A DNA stretch of 64,000 bases from Gilvibacter sediminis (GCF_028561565.1 NZ_JAQQTE010000001.1:367717-431716), one strand, 5' to 3'; positions 40,201 through 49,308 are shown, numbered from the stretch's first letter. Program-made: numbers and translations. The notes: a model not told the origin generated them from the letters alone.

Positions 40201-40215
40201 TGAATTTTTCTTCAT
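37201..40215 (-). CDS. T9SS-exported M4 (thermolysin-type) metalloprotease
   Basis: A 1004-residue zinc protease. It has a signal peptide (1-24), an FTP/PepSY-type propeptide (about 40-210) and an M4 catalytic domain (about 220-535). HEITH is at 351-355 and the third zinc ligand is Glu375 in LNESFSD. After it come a Cys-containing sandwich, a fibronectin III domain (about 660-745), Gly-rich linkers, a jelly-roll region and a C-terminal T9SS type-A sorting domain (MYPNPVGSTLNV to the end). It should be secreted by the Por/T9SS system, losing its tail on the surface. It stands alone. Confidence 0.94.
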   Translation of the reverse strand: MKKNSFRPLLLAMAAMLFSTMSFAQESQPKPIKKLKVFNDNQQKSFAAPQSIFTEEFKLATDNTFSAVSERTDELGFTHQKFQQFYKGIKVEFGQSTLHAKEGKVVSMSNSVFRLDEVAITPGLSATAALNRATAHIGAEKYLWQQTDDAAMIGYERPEGELVIFPAIDQITTEARLAYKFDIYASAPLYRADVYVDAQTGAVLFENKRIHHADTPATGVSLYNGTVSFTADSYTGGYRLRQTADGGGIRTFDMNNGTNYSGASDITSSDTSFPSSTATGVQAHFGAEQTHKYFMGKHNRNSFNGAGAIINSYVSYSSNYVNAFWDGSRMTYGDGDGVNYGPLVSLDIVGHEITHGVTEFTANLIYSYQSGALNESFSDIFGESIEHYAQGTNDWLMGDAIGAGGSGGALRSMSNPNAFNDPDTYLGTYWWTSSGDNGGVHINSGVQNYWFYLLVNGGSGTNDVGDVFSVSAIGWDKAEAIAYRNLAVYLTQSSQFTDARAGAIQAAIDLYGAGSPEEIAVTNAWYAVNVGDAYGGTPPPPDCVTGDVFLSITLDNYPEETAWTLKDASGTTIESASYSTANPDGSTVTATWSGLAAGDYTFTITDSYGDGICCSYGSGSYTVSSSSGTLFSGGSFGSSASHTFCIEGGGGGADTEAPSTPTGLAASAITETTATLTWNASSDNVGVEGYEILQGGTSLGTTTSTSANITGMTAGTSYTFDVRAYDAAGNNSGTASVSFTTESSGGGGGGGPVVLHEGNFESGWDGWVDGGSDSFRYAGGRSYEGTYSIRLRDNTNSSTMTLGSFDMTSHSSVDVEFYFYPNSMETGEDFWLQFYDGSAWRTVASWASGSNFSNNQFYTATVTISSAEYNFPSNAQFRFRCDASTNADRVYIDQVTITADAGSGFIGGNRITALGAPAGFVGDDEGPDFEGDFMMYPNPVGSTLNVRLLDQTGQETYRIINLLGQVVSEGTLMQTIDVSRLQSGVYILEINEGEEIVTDRFIKE

Positions 40216-40548
40216 TGTTAAAGTAATTGTTAGTTAGTGAATTTTGAGATTGTTGTTAATCCTTTGTTAAGATACTATTAATACCTCAGCCAAATTCAAA
40301 AAAAGATGAATAATCGATAAAGTGCAGAAATTGAAAATACTTGTTCAGTCATTTGTCTAAACAGCTAAACAAGATTGTGTCATTTGTAAGAATTGCCGTA
40401 ATTTTTCCACCCTGATATTACGGTTATTCCGTAAGTGTCTCTGGTAAAGCGATTTAGTCCAACACACTTCAACTTTGTAGTTTTTTGATGGGGATTTGAG
40501 CCAAAATTTCCAGCGTACTAAGCATTAAAAAAGAAGTATCTTTAAACA
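40216..40548. promoter_or_regulatory. Gene-free divergent region between the M4 protease and the ABC ATPase
   Basis: A 333-bp A/T-rich stretch without a supported gene. It holds a CCGTAA/TTACGG element three times (40396-40402, inverted 40417-40423, 40429-40434) that can form two mutually exclusive hairpins. A near-consensus -7 element TATCTTTA (40537-40544) lies 4 nt before the ABC gene start. Nothing else was recognised. Confidence 0.45.
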
Positions 40549-42225
40549 ATGGCGCAAGCACCAATCTTATCGGTAAAGGACCTCAGCATTCGCTTTGGAA
40601 AAGCAGCCCCTGTACTCCATGGGATTGACTTAGAACTCTACCCTAATGAGATCTTAGGGTTGGTTGGAGAATCGGGTTCGGGAAAGTCCATCACCAGCTT
40701 AGCGGTAATGGGATTACTGCCAAAAACAGCTGTAATTGAAGGGGAGATCGCTTATCAGGATCAAGAGCTTGCCAAGCTATCGTCAAAAGCGCTTAGAAGC
40801 CTCAGAGGGAATGAAATAGCCATGATCTTCCAAGAACCCATGAGTGCGCTAAATCCAGCACTTAAATGTGGCCCGCAAGTAGCTGAAGTCTTGAAAATTC
40901 ACAAAGGACAATCAGAATCAGTGGCTAAAAAAGAGGTTCTGTCGCTGTTTGAACAGGTCAAACTGCCTCGAGTCAATGAGGTGTACAGTAGCTATCCACA
41001 CCAGCTTAGCGGCGGACAAATGCAGCGCGTAATGATTGCTATGGCATTGGCTTGTAAACCCAAGATCCTCATTGCAGATGAGCCAACTACGGCCTTGGAT
41101 GTAACGGTACAGAAGGAGATCATTGAGCTCTTAAAGAGTCTGCAAAAGGAAAACCAGATGAGTGTGCTTTTCATTTCTCACGATCTGGCCTTGGTCTCTG
41201 AGATTGCAGATCGGGTTGCAGTCATGTTTAGAGGCTCCATTCTTGAGGTAGCTGAAACGCATACACTTTTTACCAATCCACAACATAATTATACAAAGGC
41301 ACTCCTTAATAGTAGACCAGATTTAGACCAACGACTCAAAAGACTTCCTACGGTTGATGACCTCTCTGACAACAGTTTTAAGCCTGAAGAAATAAGCGCC
41401 CCGCAACGCGCCGCGAAACATAAAAAACTTTACACCCAGGCCCCTTTATTAGAGATCAATAATCTGGAGAAAACTTACTACGGAAAAGCGGCCTTATTTG
41501 GAAAGCCCAAATCAGTAAAGGCGGTCAAAGGAGTCAATTTTCAGGTTTTTGAAGGCGAAACGCTAGGGCTTGTTGGCGAGTCTGGCTGTGGAAAATCTAC
41601 CTTAGGGAAAACTATCATGCAAATTGAAGCGGCTACCGCCGGCCAAATTAAGTTTCGCGGAAAAGACATCACTCACCTCAACAAAGCAGAGCGACAACGC
41701 TTGCGCAAAGAAATTCAAATCGTTTTTCAAGATCCTTTTGCGTCCTTAAATCCTAGAATGACCATAGGCGAGGCTATTGAAGAACCCCTGCGCGTGCATC
41801 ACTCCTACAGTGCTAGTAAGCGCAAACAAGAGGTTTTGGAATTATTGGAGGAAGTAGGCTTAGATGCCACCTATTACAACCGATATCCACACGAACTATC
41901 AGGTGGACAACGCCAGCGTATCGGAATTGCCAGAGCAATTGCTTTAAAGCCCAAACTGCTGATCTGCGATGAATCCGTCTCTGCCCTGGACATAAGTGTT
42001 CAAGCTCAAGTATTAAATCTGCTCAATCGCTTAAAAGACAATTACGGCTTTACGTATATATTTATTTCACATGATTTAGCCGTTGTCAAATATATGGCAG
42101 ATCAATTGGTAGTTATGAATGCAGGGCTGATTGAAGAGATAGGAGATGCCGATGAAATCTACGCCAACCCCAAAAAGAAATACACCAAACGCCTTATTGA
42201 TGCCATCCCAAAAGGCTTAAAATAA
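40549..42225 (+). CDS. Fused dual ATPase of a peptide ABC transporter (YejF-like)
   Basis: A 558-residue protein holding two complete ABC ATPase domains. The first has Walker A GESGSGKSIT and signature LSGGQMQRV; the second has Walker A GESGCGKSTLG and signature LSGGQRQRIG. Each has an oligopeptide/dipeptide-type C-terminal extension (DDL near 370 and the final IPKGLK). It corresponds to DppD-DppF or YejF fused into one chain. No permease or binding protein lies next to it, so its partners are elsewhere. Confidence 0.92.
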   Translation: MAQAPILSVKDLSIRFGKAAPVLHGIDLELYPNEILGLVGESGSGKSITSLAVMGLLPKTAVIEGEIAYQDQELAKLSSKALRSLRGNEIAMIFQEPMSALNPALKCGPQVAEVLKIHKGQSESVAKKEVLSLFEQVKLPRVNEVYSSYPHQLSGGQMQRVMIAMALACKPKILIADEPTTALDVTVQKEIIELLKSLQKENQMSVLFISHDLALVSEIADRVAVMFRGSILEVAETHTLFTNPQHNYTKALLNSRPDLDQRLKRLPTVDDLSDNSFKPEEISAPQRAAKHKKLYTQAPLLEINNLEKTYYGKAALFGKPKSVKAVKGVNFQVFEGETLGLVGESGCGKSTLGKTIMQIEAATAGQIKFRGKDITHLNKAERQRLRKEIQIVFQDPFASLNPRMTIGEAIEEPLRVHHSYSASKRKQEVLELLEEVGLDATYYNRYPHELSGGQRQRIGIARAIALKPKLLICDESVSALDISVQAQVLNLLNRLKDNYGFTYIFISHDLAVVKYMADQLVVMNAGLIEEIGDADEIYANPKKKYTKRLIDAIPKGLK

Positions 42226-42230
42226 GACAT

Positions 42231-42265
42231 AAAAAAAACCCGCTCTAACCTCACAAAGAACGGGT
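42231..42265 (-). terminator. Probable terminator for the sco/PBP/gldH/ricT operon
   Basis: On the minus strand a 9-pair stem (42238-42246 with 42257-42265, one G-U pair) with a 10-nt loop runs into eight T. On the plus strand the same pair is a C/A mismatch and no T run follows. Confidence 0.6.
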
Positions 42266-42538
42266 AAAACCTTTATCTGATCGTTGCACAGATTTGGGGT
42301 TTGTATTTTACATTAACAAAAAAACTTTTTTAGCTAAATACAGGAAGGTTGTTATTAACCGTAGTGTATTTTTAATCGCCATTAGCATAGTAGGTTATGT
42401 TACTTTAATTAGGGACTGCTAAGATGCGCGAAAAATTTAAAATTCGCGATTAAGTGCCTTTTTATTAGACGAAATGCACTTTATTTTAACATTTTAACAT
42501 ACCTATACGTAATTTCCTACGTTTCAAGGCAATAAAAA
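42266..42538. other. Gene-free A/T-rich region with two dyads
   Basis: This lies between the converging ABC ATPase and the scoB gene. It contains two dyads: CGCGAA/TTCGCG (42427-42432, 42443-42448) and AAGTGC/GCACTT (42452-42457, 42476-42481). No ORF of note and no clear promoter were found. Confidence 0.3.
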
Positions 42539-43195
42539 TCAAATGTTCATTTCAGGTACGGTATCCGGAACATGAAGTTTTCCGGCTGTAGCATTCACGA
42601 TTTCCTCCACAGAAACCCCTGGTGCGCGCTCGCGCAGTACAAAACCATCAGAAGTGATATCCAAGACCGCGAGATTGGTCACTACCTTCTTTACACAACC
42701 CACGCCAGTGATCGGTAAGGAACAACGCTCGAGCAATTTGGATTCTCCGCGTTTGTTGGTGTGCATCATAGCGACAATGATATTTTCTGCGCTGGCTACC
42801 AAGTCCATAGCGCCTCCCATACCCTTAACCATCTTTCCTGGGATCTTCCAGTTGGCAATATCTCCATTCTCTGCAACCTCCATGGCACCAAGAATAGTTA
42901 AATGGACGTGTTTTCCTCTAATCATAGAAAAACTCATTGCAGAGTCAAAGAATGAGGCTCCCGGTAAGGTGGTGATTGTTTGTTTACCTGCATTGATGAT
43001 GTCTGGATCTTCCTCTCCCTCAAAGGGAAAAGGTCCCATCCCCAATACACCATTTTCGCTTTGAAACTCTACGCTAATATCGTCTCGAACGTAATTAGCC
43101 ACAAGCGTAGGAATACCAATCCCCAGATTTACATAATAGCCGTCATTTACTTCTTGTGCAATGCGTTTTGCAATTCCGTTCTTATCTAATGCCAT
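42539..43195 (-). CDS. scoB: 3-oxoacid CoA-transferase subunit B
   Basis: A 218-residue beta subunit of a class I CoA transferase. The catalytic Glu47, which forms the glutamyl-CoA thioester, is in QSENGVLGMGP. It transfers CoA between succinyl-CoA and acetoacetate (or related acids). The gene overlaps subunit A by a single base. They form the end of the ricT-gldH-PBP1A run, though whether the transcript is continuous is not shown. Confidence 0.93.
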   Translation of the reverse strand: MALDKNGIAKRIAQEVNDGYYVNLGIGIPTLVANYVRDDISVEFQSENGVLGMGPFPFEGEEDPDIINAGKQTITTLPGASFFDSAMSFSMIRGKHVHLTILGAMEVAENGDIANWKIPGKMVKGMGGAMDLVASAENIIVAMMHTNKRGESKLLERCSLPITGVGCVKKVVTNLAVLDITSDGFVLRERAPGVSVEEIVNATAGKLHVPDTVPEMNI

Positions 43196-43896
43196 TATTC
43201 TCTAGGTCTTACGGTTCGTTGTTCAATGCGTTTTTCATAGACAACGCCTTGGAAAATGCGCTGTACAAATATTCCAGGAATGTGAATTTGATTTGGATCC
43301 AATTCCCCAACAGGTACTAAGTGCTCTACCTCAGCGACGGTGATCTTAGCCGCCCCACAAATGTTCGGATTGAAGTTTCTCGCAGTTCCTTTAAAGATCA
43401 AATTCCCGGCTGTATCTCCTTTCCAGGCTTTTACAAAACCAAAGTCAGCATCAAAAGCATATTCTAAGATGTGCTTCTTGCCGTTAAACTCGCGAACCTC
43501 CTTGCCTTCTGCAACCTCTGTTCCGTAGCCGGCAGGGGTATAAAATGCAGGAAATCCTGCTTGAGCAGCTCGGCAACGTTCAGCTAGAGTCCCTTGCGGA
43601 ATCAATTCCACGTCTAACTCTCCACTGAGCATCTGTCGCTCAAACTCGGCATTCTCTCCTACATAAGAAGAGATCATTTTTTTGATCTGTTTACGCTGCA
43701 GTAAAAGTCCCAAACCAAAATCATCCACACCGGCATTGTTAGAGACGCAAGTGAGGCCATAAATATCTTGTTTAGATAAGTAGCCAATGGCATTCTCAGG
43801 AATACCACTTAGGCCAAAGCCTCCAAACATAAAGGTCATGTCTGATGCTACGCCTTGGCAGGCTTCTTCTACATTAGCAACGGTTTTATTGATCAT
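43195..43896 (-). CDS. scoA: 3-oxoacid CoA-transferase subunit A
   Basis: A 233-residue alpha subunit that pairs with the adjacent beta subunit. It has the family start [20 protein letters not shown] in part, the CoA-binding [10 protein letters not shown] and the conserved [13 protein letters not shown]. Together they activate acetoacetate with succinyl-CoA as donor in ketone-body or amino-acid breakdown. It follows the PBP1A gene by 10 nt on the same strand. Confidence 0.93.
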   Translation of the reverse strand: MINKTVANVEEACQGVASDMTFMFGGFGLSGIPENAIGYLSKQDIYGLTCVSNNAGVDDFGLGLLLQRKQIKKMISSYVGENAEFERQMLSGELDVELIPQGTLAERCRAAQAGFPAFYTPAGYGTEVAEGKEVREFNGKKHILEYAFDADFGFVKAWKGDTAGNLIFKGTARNFNPNICGAAKITVAEVEHLVPVGELDPNQIHIPGIFVQRIFQGVVYEKRIEQRTVRPRE

Positions 43897-43906
43897 AGGT
43901 TCTCGA

Positions 43907-46222
43907 TTAAAACTCGAATTCGTTAGGCACTTCTTCTTCAGGCTTGTTGTTTTCAGCCCATTTTTCGCAGTCTGTTTCTATGGTAATGTCCTCCGGCTTT
44001 TCAAATTCTCCATCAGATACATCCAATCCTTCATCGTAACACTTTCTCATATAAATGGCCCAGATAGGAAGCGCCATAGTTGCTCCTTCTCCATAGGCGG
44101 TTGAGGCAAAGTGCGTTGCGCGGTCATCACCACCAACCCAAACTCCAGTCACCAGATTAGGGACTATTCCCATAAACCAACCGTCACTGTTGTTCTGTGT
44201 GGTTCCCGTCTTTCCTGCGATAGGATTCGTAAATTCATAAGGATAACCCGTCACAGCCGCTTTGTACTTGGCCGTATTGACTGCCCATTTATGTCGCAAT
44301 CGCTGTCCAGAACCAGCTTGAGTCACTCCTTCCATCAAACTCAAGGTCACATAAGCGGTCTCTTCTGAGATCACATCTTTAGCCTCTGGAGTAGCTTGGT
44401 CCAAAACAGTACCGTTCTTGTCCTCTATGCGTGTGATCAAGATCGGCTTAATGTATACCCCTTGATTCGCAAAGGTTCCATAAGCACCAACCATCTCATA
44501 AAGGGTCACGTCTGGCGTTCCTAGCGCAATAGAGGGAACTTCGGGAATATCTTCAGGATCTACTCCCATGCGCTCTACCAATTCAATAACAGGTTTTGGT
44601 CCTACGCGATCTATTAAACGCGCTGTAACGGTGTTTACGGAGTTTGCCAAGGCATTTCGTAAACTCATGGTTCCGCCATAGTCTGCGTTGGAGTTCTTCG
44701 GACACCATTCTTTCATGTTTCCATGCTTGCCCTGCGGAATACAATAAGGTGTATTTGGCAAGGTATCGCAAGGAGACATATGCATTTGGTCAATGGCCGT
44801 AGCGTATACGAACGGCTTAAAGGTTGACCCGATCTGTCTCTGACCGGTCTTAACCATATCGTATTTGAAATGCTTATAATCAATTCCACCAACCCAAGCT
44901 TTGATCTCTCCGGTCTGTGGCGTCATAGAAAGTAATCCAGCCCTCAAGAAGCCTTTGTAATATCGAATGGAATCCATCGGAGTCATTAAAGTATCAATGT
45001 CGCCTCCCCAAGAGAAGATGCGCATATCTGTCTTTTCATTGAAAGAAGCAATGATCTCCTTCTCTGATTTTCCTTGACGTTTCATAGTGCGCCAGCGATC
45101 GGAACGTCGCATCGCAGCATTCATGATTCCGTCAATCTGATCTTGAGTAATATCTCTAAAAGGAGCCGTTTTATTCTTGGCACCTTGCTTGTCAAATTCT
45201 GCCTGTAGGTTAGACATATGCATGTCCACAGCAGCTTCTGCAAACTCTTGCATGCGGGAGTCAATGGTCACGTAAACCTTAAGTCCGTCTCTATCGATAT
45301 CATAAGTAGTGCCATCTGTTTTAGGATTGTCCTTAGCCCACTGCTTCATATAGTTACGAACATACTCTCTAAAGTAAGTTCCGATTCCTTCATCATGGCC
45401 TTGAGGAGTATAGTTGATCTTTAAAGGCAAGGCCGTCAAAGAGTCTCGGGTTTGCTCATCGATATATTCGTACTTGGCCATTTGGCTGATCACCACATTG
45501 CGTCGTGCCAACGATTTGGCTTTAGAAATCTCACGTTTGGGATTGTATTGGCGCGGATTTTTAAGCATTCCGACCAAAATGGCACTCTCTTCAATGTTTA
45601 GATCTCTGGGCTCCTTCCCGAAGTAGATATTAGAGGCGGATCGGATCCCCACCGCTTGAAAGATAAAGTCCATTTCATTGAGATACATGGCCACAATCTC
45701 TTCTTTGGTGTATCGTTTTTCCAAACGCACCGCAATGATCCATTCTTTCATCTTTTGGATCACACGCTCTACCGTATTACTGGCCACGTCATCCGTAAAG
45801 AACAGCTTGGCCAACTGTTGGGTAATGGTACTTGCCCCTCCGCGTTTGCCTAAAAAGGCAGCAGCGCGCACAAATCCTCTGGCGTCAATTCCAGAGTGGT
45901 CGTAAAAGCGAGCGTCCTCTGTTGCGATCAAGGCCTCCACCAAATGCGGAGGAAGTTCATCAAAGGTTATGGGTGTTCTATTCTCTTTGTAGAATTTTCC
46001 AATGGTCTTTCCATCAGAAGAGATAATCTCTGTGGCGAGATCCTTTTCTGGATTTTCTAAAGCCGTCTCATCAGGGAGTTTTCCAAAAACGCCCCAAGAG
46101 GCCAATAAGAACATCAGGATAATGAATAAAAAGCCTCCAGCTACCAACTTCCAAAATAGAAAGATGTACTTTCTAAGCTGAGACTTTTCCATAGCTTCTT
46201 TCTTTGCTGCTTGTTTTGCCAT
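43907..46222 (-). CDS. Penicillin-binding protein 1A (class A PBP)
   Basis: A 771-residue bifunctional peptidoglycan synthase. It has a cytoplasmic tail, a transmembrane anchor (about 28-48), a GT51 glycosyltransferase domain (catalytic Glu in [14 protein letters not shown]) and a transpeptidase domain with SxxK in [10 protein letters not shown], SxN in SVNTV and KTGTT. It polymerises and cross-links murein at the inner membrane. It starts 2 nt after gldH, and gldH is coupled to ricT, so cell-wall synthesis, gliding and ricT share a transcript. Confidence 0.95.
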   Translation of the reverse strand: MAKQAAKKEAMEKSQLRKYIFLFWKLVAGGFLFIILMFLLASWGVFGKLPDETALENPEKDLATEIISSDGKTIGKFYKENRTPITFDELPPHLVEALIATEDARFYDHSGIDARGFVRAAAFLGKRGGASTITQQLAKLFFTDDVASNTVERVIQKMKEWIIAVRLEKRYTKEEIVAMYLNEMDFIFQAVGIRSASNIYFGKEPRDLNIEESAILVGMLKNPRQYNPKREISKAKSLARRNVVISQMAKYEYIDEQTRDSLTALPLKINYTPQGHDEGIGTYFREYVRNYMKQWAKDNPKTDGTTYDIDRDGLKVYVTIDSRMQEFAEAAVDMHMSNLQAEFDKQGAKNKTAPFRDITQDQIDGIMNAAMRRSDRWRTMKRQGKSEKEIIASFNEKTDMRIFSWGGDIDTLMTPMDSIRYYKGFLRAGLLSMTPQTGEIKAWVGGIDYKHFKYDMVKTGQRQIGSTFKPFVYATAIDQMHMSPCDTLPNTPYCIPQGKHGNMKEWCPKNSNADYGGTMSLRNALANSVNTVTARLIDRVGPKPVIELVERMGVDPEDIPEVPSIALGTPDVTLYEMVGAYGTFANQGVYIKPILITRIEDKNGTVLDQATPEAKDVISEETAYVTLSLMEGVTQAGSGQRLRHKWAVNTAKYKAAVTGYPYEFTNPIAGKTGTTQNNSDGWFMGIVPNLVTGVWVGGDDRATHFASTAYGEGATMALPIWAIYMRKCYDEGLDVSDGEFEKPEDITIETDCEKWAENNKPEEEVPNEFEF

Positions 46223-46224
46223 AG

Positions 46225-46713
46225 TTAGTCTGTTTGGGGAAGCTCTGCACTGATTCCCACGTCCGTAATGCCTGTTAATCGTTCAACGCCATCTACCGCT
46301 CCATTATTGCGGACCGCATGAACTATGCTCAATTTATATTCGCCTTGTTCTGCAAAGCGCACGCCTTGTTTATACCAAAGCTTGTTCTCTTTTACACTTC
46401 CTAAACCACTACCCATCCAAGTTCCGTCTGGATTTGCCATGCGATATTCCAAGGTATCTGTGACCACCTTTCCTTGTGGAAACTCCATACGCGCAATCAG
46501 GAATAAATTATTGAAGGGATAATCATTGGTGTTACGCACATTGATAAAAAGGTCATAAGCCGCGGTAGAGTCCATTTCAGGGAGACTGACCTCAACCGTA
46601 TCGGTTAGATCCCATCCATCAGAAAAGGAAGTCATACTACTAAAAACGGCATCGCCAGTACAACTACTCAAAAGCAGTGCCAACACTATTGCTATGCCTG
46701 TAATTCGGATCAC
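46225..46713 (-). CDS. gldH: Gliding motility lipoprotein GldH
   Basis: A 162-residue lipoprotein with the lipobox LSSC (Cys18) and the GldH-type sandwich starting VFSSMTSFSDGWDL. Flavobacterium johnsoniae GldH is required for gliding and chitin use, and GldH proteins support the T9SS/gliding machinery. Its start overlaps the ricT stop by 4 nt. This placement between a ricT-type gene and PBP1A is common in Flavobacteriaceae. Confidence 0.9.
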   Translation of the reverse strand: MIRITGIAIVLALLLSSCTGDAVFSSMTSFSDGWDLTDTVEVSLPEMDSTAAYDLFINVRNTNDYPFNNLFLIARMEFPQGKVVTDTLEYRMANPDGTWMGSGLGSVKENKLWYKQGVRFAEQGEYKLSIVHAVRNNGAVDGVERLTGITDVGISAELPQTD

Positions 46714-47876
46714 TTTTGTTTTGATTTTGGAGCGTTATTGCGCTTTTGATTGCGGTTTTTGTTTCTTCGTTTTTTGCGGCGTTTTTTAGGCTGATCGAAT
46801 CGTGTTAAACTATCCTGACCGGCACCGTCATTAAACTCAAAAGTACTCAAGTTGATCTCTACCTTATAGTCCTCGAGGCTAGTTACCTTCTTACCCTTTT
46901 TATTTACGGTCATGATTTCACGAACCTGGGTCGCTGAGAGTTCAAACCACTGCATCCAGTCGCCTTCATAGGCATACCACAAACGTTCTTTAAAGATGTC
47001 AATCTTTTGACAGACTCCAGTTCCTTTGTTGGTTTGCAGACGAACATCACTTTTAGGAAAGTTCTCTAATGCATCCAGATAGGTATCGAGTTCATAGTTC
47101 AAACAACACTTGAGTTTCCCACATTGACCCGCTAATTTCTGCGGATTTAAAGAAAGCTGCTGATAGCGTGCAGCAGCCGTATTGACTGATCTGAAATCGG
47201 TCAACCAAGTAGAGCAACAGAGTTCGCGTCCACAAGATCCAATGCCACCCAAACGGGCAGCTTCTTGTCTAAAGCCAACTTGCTTCATCTCAATACGCGT
47301 ATTGAATGCGCGTGCAAAATCTTTGATGAGTTGTCTGAAATCCACACGATCTTCTGCCGTGTAGTAAAAGATAGCCTTGGAGCCATCTCCCTGAAATTCC
47401 ACGTCAGAGATCTTCATCTGCAAGCCCAAACGGATCGCGATCTCACGAGACTCTTTTTTAATGGCCTCTTCACGATCTCTTGCCTTTTGCCAAATGTCAA
47501 TATCTCTTTGTCCCGCCTTGCGATAGATCTTGGGTAGCTCCTCAAGCGGTTCTTTGATGCGCTTTTTCTTCATCTGCACCCGAACCAATTCTCCAGTAAG
47601 GGTTACTTGACCTATATCATGACCGGGGCTAGCTTCTGTCGCGACTATGTCTCCAATAGAAAGCGTTAAACCCTCGCTGTTTCTGTAGTAATTCTTGCGT
47701 CCGTTTTTAAAGCGTACCTCAACCGCATTGAATGGGGTCATCTCTGCAGGCAAAGCCATATTGCCCAACCAATCAAAAACGGTTAGTTTGTTGCAGCCAT
47801 CGGTGCCACAAGTTCCGTTATTTTTACAGCCTTTTGGCAGGCCATCCGCAGCGGAGGCACAAGAAGAACAGGCCAT
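46710..47876 (-). CDS. ricT: PSP1-domain protein RicT/YaaT type
   Basis: A 388-residue protein with a cysteine-rich N-terminus (CSSCASAADG, CKNNGTCGTDGC), the PSP1 domain, and the conserved GSCGRELCCSTWL and GQCGKLKCCLNYE motifs. In Bacillus the Ric complex binds 4Fe-4S clusters and controls RNA turnover by RNase Y. A strongly basic Lys/Arg/Asn tail (about 363-388) would favour nucleic-acid binding. It is the first gene of the gldH-PBP1A run; an inverted repeat CTCGAA/TTCGAG lies upstream (47895-47900, 47911-47916). Confidence 0.85.
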   Translation of the reverse strand: MACSSCASAADGLPKGCKNNGTCGTDGCNKLTVFDWLGNMALPAEMTPFNAVEVRFKNGRKNYYRNSEGLTLSIGDIVATEASPGHDIGQVTLTGELVRVQMKKKRIKEPLEELPKIYRKAGQRDIDIWQKARDREEAIKKESREIAIRLGLQMKISDVEFQGDGSKAIFYYTAEDRVDFRQLIKDFARAFNTRIEMKQVGFRQEAARLGGIGSCGRELCCSTWLTDFRSVNTAAARYQQLSLNPQKLAGQCGKLKCCLNYELDTYLDALENFPKSDVRLQTNKGTGVCQKIDIFKERLWYAYEGDWMQWFELSATQVREIMTVNKKGKKVTSLEDYKVEINLSTFEFNDGAGQDSLTRFDQPKKRRKKRRNKNRNQKRNNAPKSKQK

Positions 47877-47991
47877 AGAGTGATATATATATTGCTCGAA
47901 AAGTGTCCAATTCGAGTCGGAAGTTAATACTTGATTTCGACCTCTAAGATAGGTATAATTACCGTATCTGTTGCCCCTTAAAAAGGTCTAA

Positions 47992-49023
47992 TTACTTTTT
48001 AAACTTGAGCTTTTCTGAACGGCCTTTCTTAAAAATCTTGTTGCTGTTGTGCTGTCCTGAACGCAATCTTTTTTGCTCTTCATAAGGCAATTGGATAACC
48101 TCTTGACAATCTGTACTGCAGCAGCTCTCCATCTTTGCAGCACATTCTTCACACTGAATGAAGAGTAAATGGCAAGCTTCATTGGCACAATTCACGTGGG
48201 TGTCACAAGGCTTTCCACATTGGTGGCAATTAGAAATGATGTCCTCACTGATGCGCTCTCCGCGTCGGTGATCAAAAACAAAGTTTTTGCCCAAGAATTT
48301 ATTCTCCAATTCTTGCGCCTTTACCTGTCGGGTGTACTCAATGATCCCACCTTCTAATTGGTATACTTGCTGGAATCCTTTGTGCTTGTAGTAAGCGCTG
48401 GCCTTCTCACAGCGGATTCCTCCGGTGCAGTACATGACCAATTTTTTGTCCTCTTTATTGTCTTTTAGGTCTTCTTCTATGATATCCAAAGAGTCTCTAA
48501 AAGTGTCAACATCTGGAGTAACCGCTCCCTTGAAATGCCCGATCTCACTCTCGTAATGATTGCGCATATCCACCACCACGGCATTTGGATCTTCCAAAAG
48601 CTCATTGAAAGTTTGAGCATCTACGTGAACCCCTTTATTGGTCACGTCAAAGGTTTCGTCATTAAGACCGTCCGCAACGATCTTGTGTCTGACCTTTACC
48701 TTCAGCTTTAAAAAGGATTTCAAATCCTGTTCTACGGCGATATTGAGTCTACAACCCTCTAAAAAGTAAATTCCGTCTAAGAAATTCTTGAATTCCTCAA
48801 AGCGCTTCGCGGGTACAGAAAGCTGAGCGTTGATGCCTTCATGGGCCACATAGATCCTTCCCAGAACCTCCATATCGTTCCAGGCAATGAATAAGTGATT
48901 GCGAAATAATTCGGGATTGCCAATTTTGGCGTATTGGTAGAATGAAAGGGTCAAACGGTCTTCACCGGCTTGTTCAAGTAACTCTGCCCTTTCAATCGCA
49001 CTTAATTTGTTGTACAGTTGCAT
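47992..49023 (-). CDS. trhO: Rhodanese-related tRNA U34 hydroxylase TrhO
   Basis: A 343-residue enzyme. The N-terminal acylphosphatase-like domain is followed by a rhodanese domain with active-site Cys199 in MYCTGGIRCEK. A C-terminal zinc-binding-type tail is rich in Cys (CHQCGKPCDTH, CANEACHLL, CEECAAKMESCCSTDC). TrhO (YceA) makes 5-hydroxyuridine at position 34 of tRNA using molecular oxygen. The long Cys-rich end is characteristic of the Bacteroidota and Gram-positive forms. It is divergent from the RNA/recA region. Confidence 0.93.
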   Translation of the reverse strand: MQLYNKLSAIERAELLEQAGEDRLTLSFYQYAKIGNPELFRNHLFIAWNDMEVLGRIYVAHEGINAQLSVPAKRFEEFKNFLDGIYFLEGCRLNIAVEQDLKSFLKLKVKVRHKIVADGLNDETFDVTNKGVHVDAQTFNELLEDPNAVVVDMRNHYESEIGHFKGAVTPDVDTFRDSLDIIEEDLKDNKEDKKLVMYCTGGIRCEKASAYYKHKGFQQVYQLEGGIIEYTRQVKAQELENKFLGKNFVFDHRRGERISEDIISNCHQCGKPCDTHVNCANEACHLLFIQCEECAAKMESCCSTDCQEVIQLPYEEQKRLRSGQHNSNKIFKKGRSEKLKFKK

Positions 49024-49097
49024 GCTATACTTGCGTTTAAGTTGAATGAAAAAGTAATTGACCGCAAAGGTAATTTATTAATATAAATGACCAAAGA

Positions 49098-49270
49098 ATG
49101 CACTAACTACAGGGAAGAGTAGCGTTGAGAAGCGCAAAAATGCAAAAAAATCGAGGGCTTTATAAATTTCAGCATAGCAGCGCTACGGTGAAATTTAAAA
49201 GTGCATTTCAATTTCGATTTTGAAGAAGATTTGTGCTGTAACAGATAGTCTGACCAAGTAGTTAGTGCGA
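49098..49270 (+). ncRNA. Candidate 6S-like RNA (6S-Flavo type)
   Basis: About 170 nt that folds into one long rod. The closing stem has 11 perfect pairs (GCACTAACTAC 49100-49110 with GTAGTTAGTGC 49258-49268). Next is a large unpaired bubble of about 20 nt on each side, with a small hairpin CAGA-tag-TCTG (49242-49252) on the 3' side. Inner stems follow: 49131-49138/49230-49237, 49147-49154/49214-49221, 49164-49170/49190-49196 and a tip 49175-49178/49182-49185. Closing stem, central bubble with a 3' hairpin, and terminal rod are the 6S RNA architecture, which inhibits housekeeping RNA polymerase. A terminator follows at once, which fixes the strand as plus. No database match has been made. Confidence 0.6.
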
Positions 49271-49308
49271 AAAAAAAGCGCTGGAGTGGAATTTCCGGCG
49301 CTTTTTTT
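49271..49308 (+). terminator. Terminator of the 6S-like RNA
   Basis: 8-pair stem GCGCTGGA/TCCGGCGC (49278-49285 with 49294-49301, one G-U), 8-nt loop, then seven T. A run of A precedes the stem, so it could also act on the other strand. Confidence 0.8.

Noticed and set aside
42654-43064. A 136-codon open frame opposite scoB
   Set aside because: Antisense to an intact CoA-transferase subunit with its catalytic Glu.
49098-49270. tmRNA, SRP RNA or RNase P RNA as the identity of the structured RNA
   Set aside because: It is too short for tmRNA or RNase P and has neither a tag-peptide frame nor the GGAA-tetraloop SRP helix; the rod with a central bubble fits 6S better.
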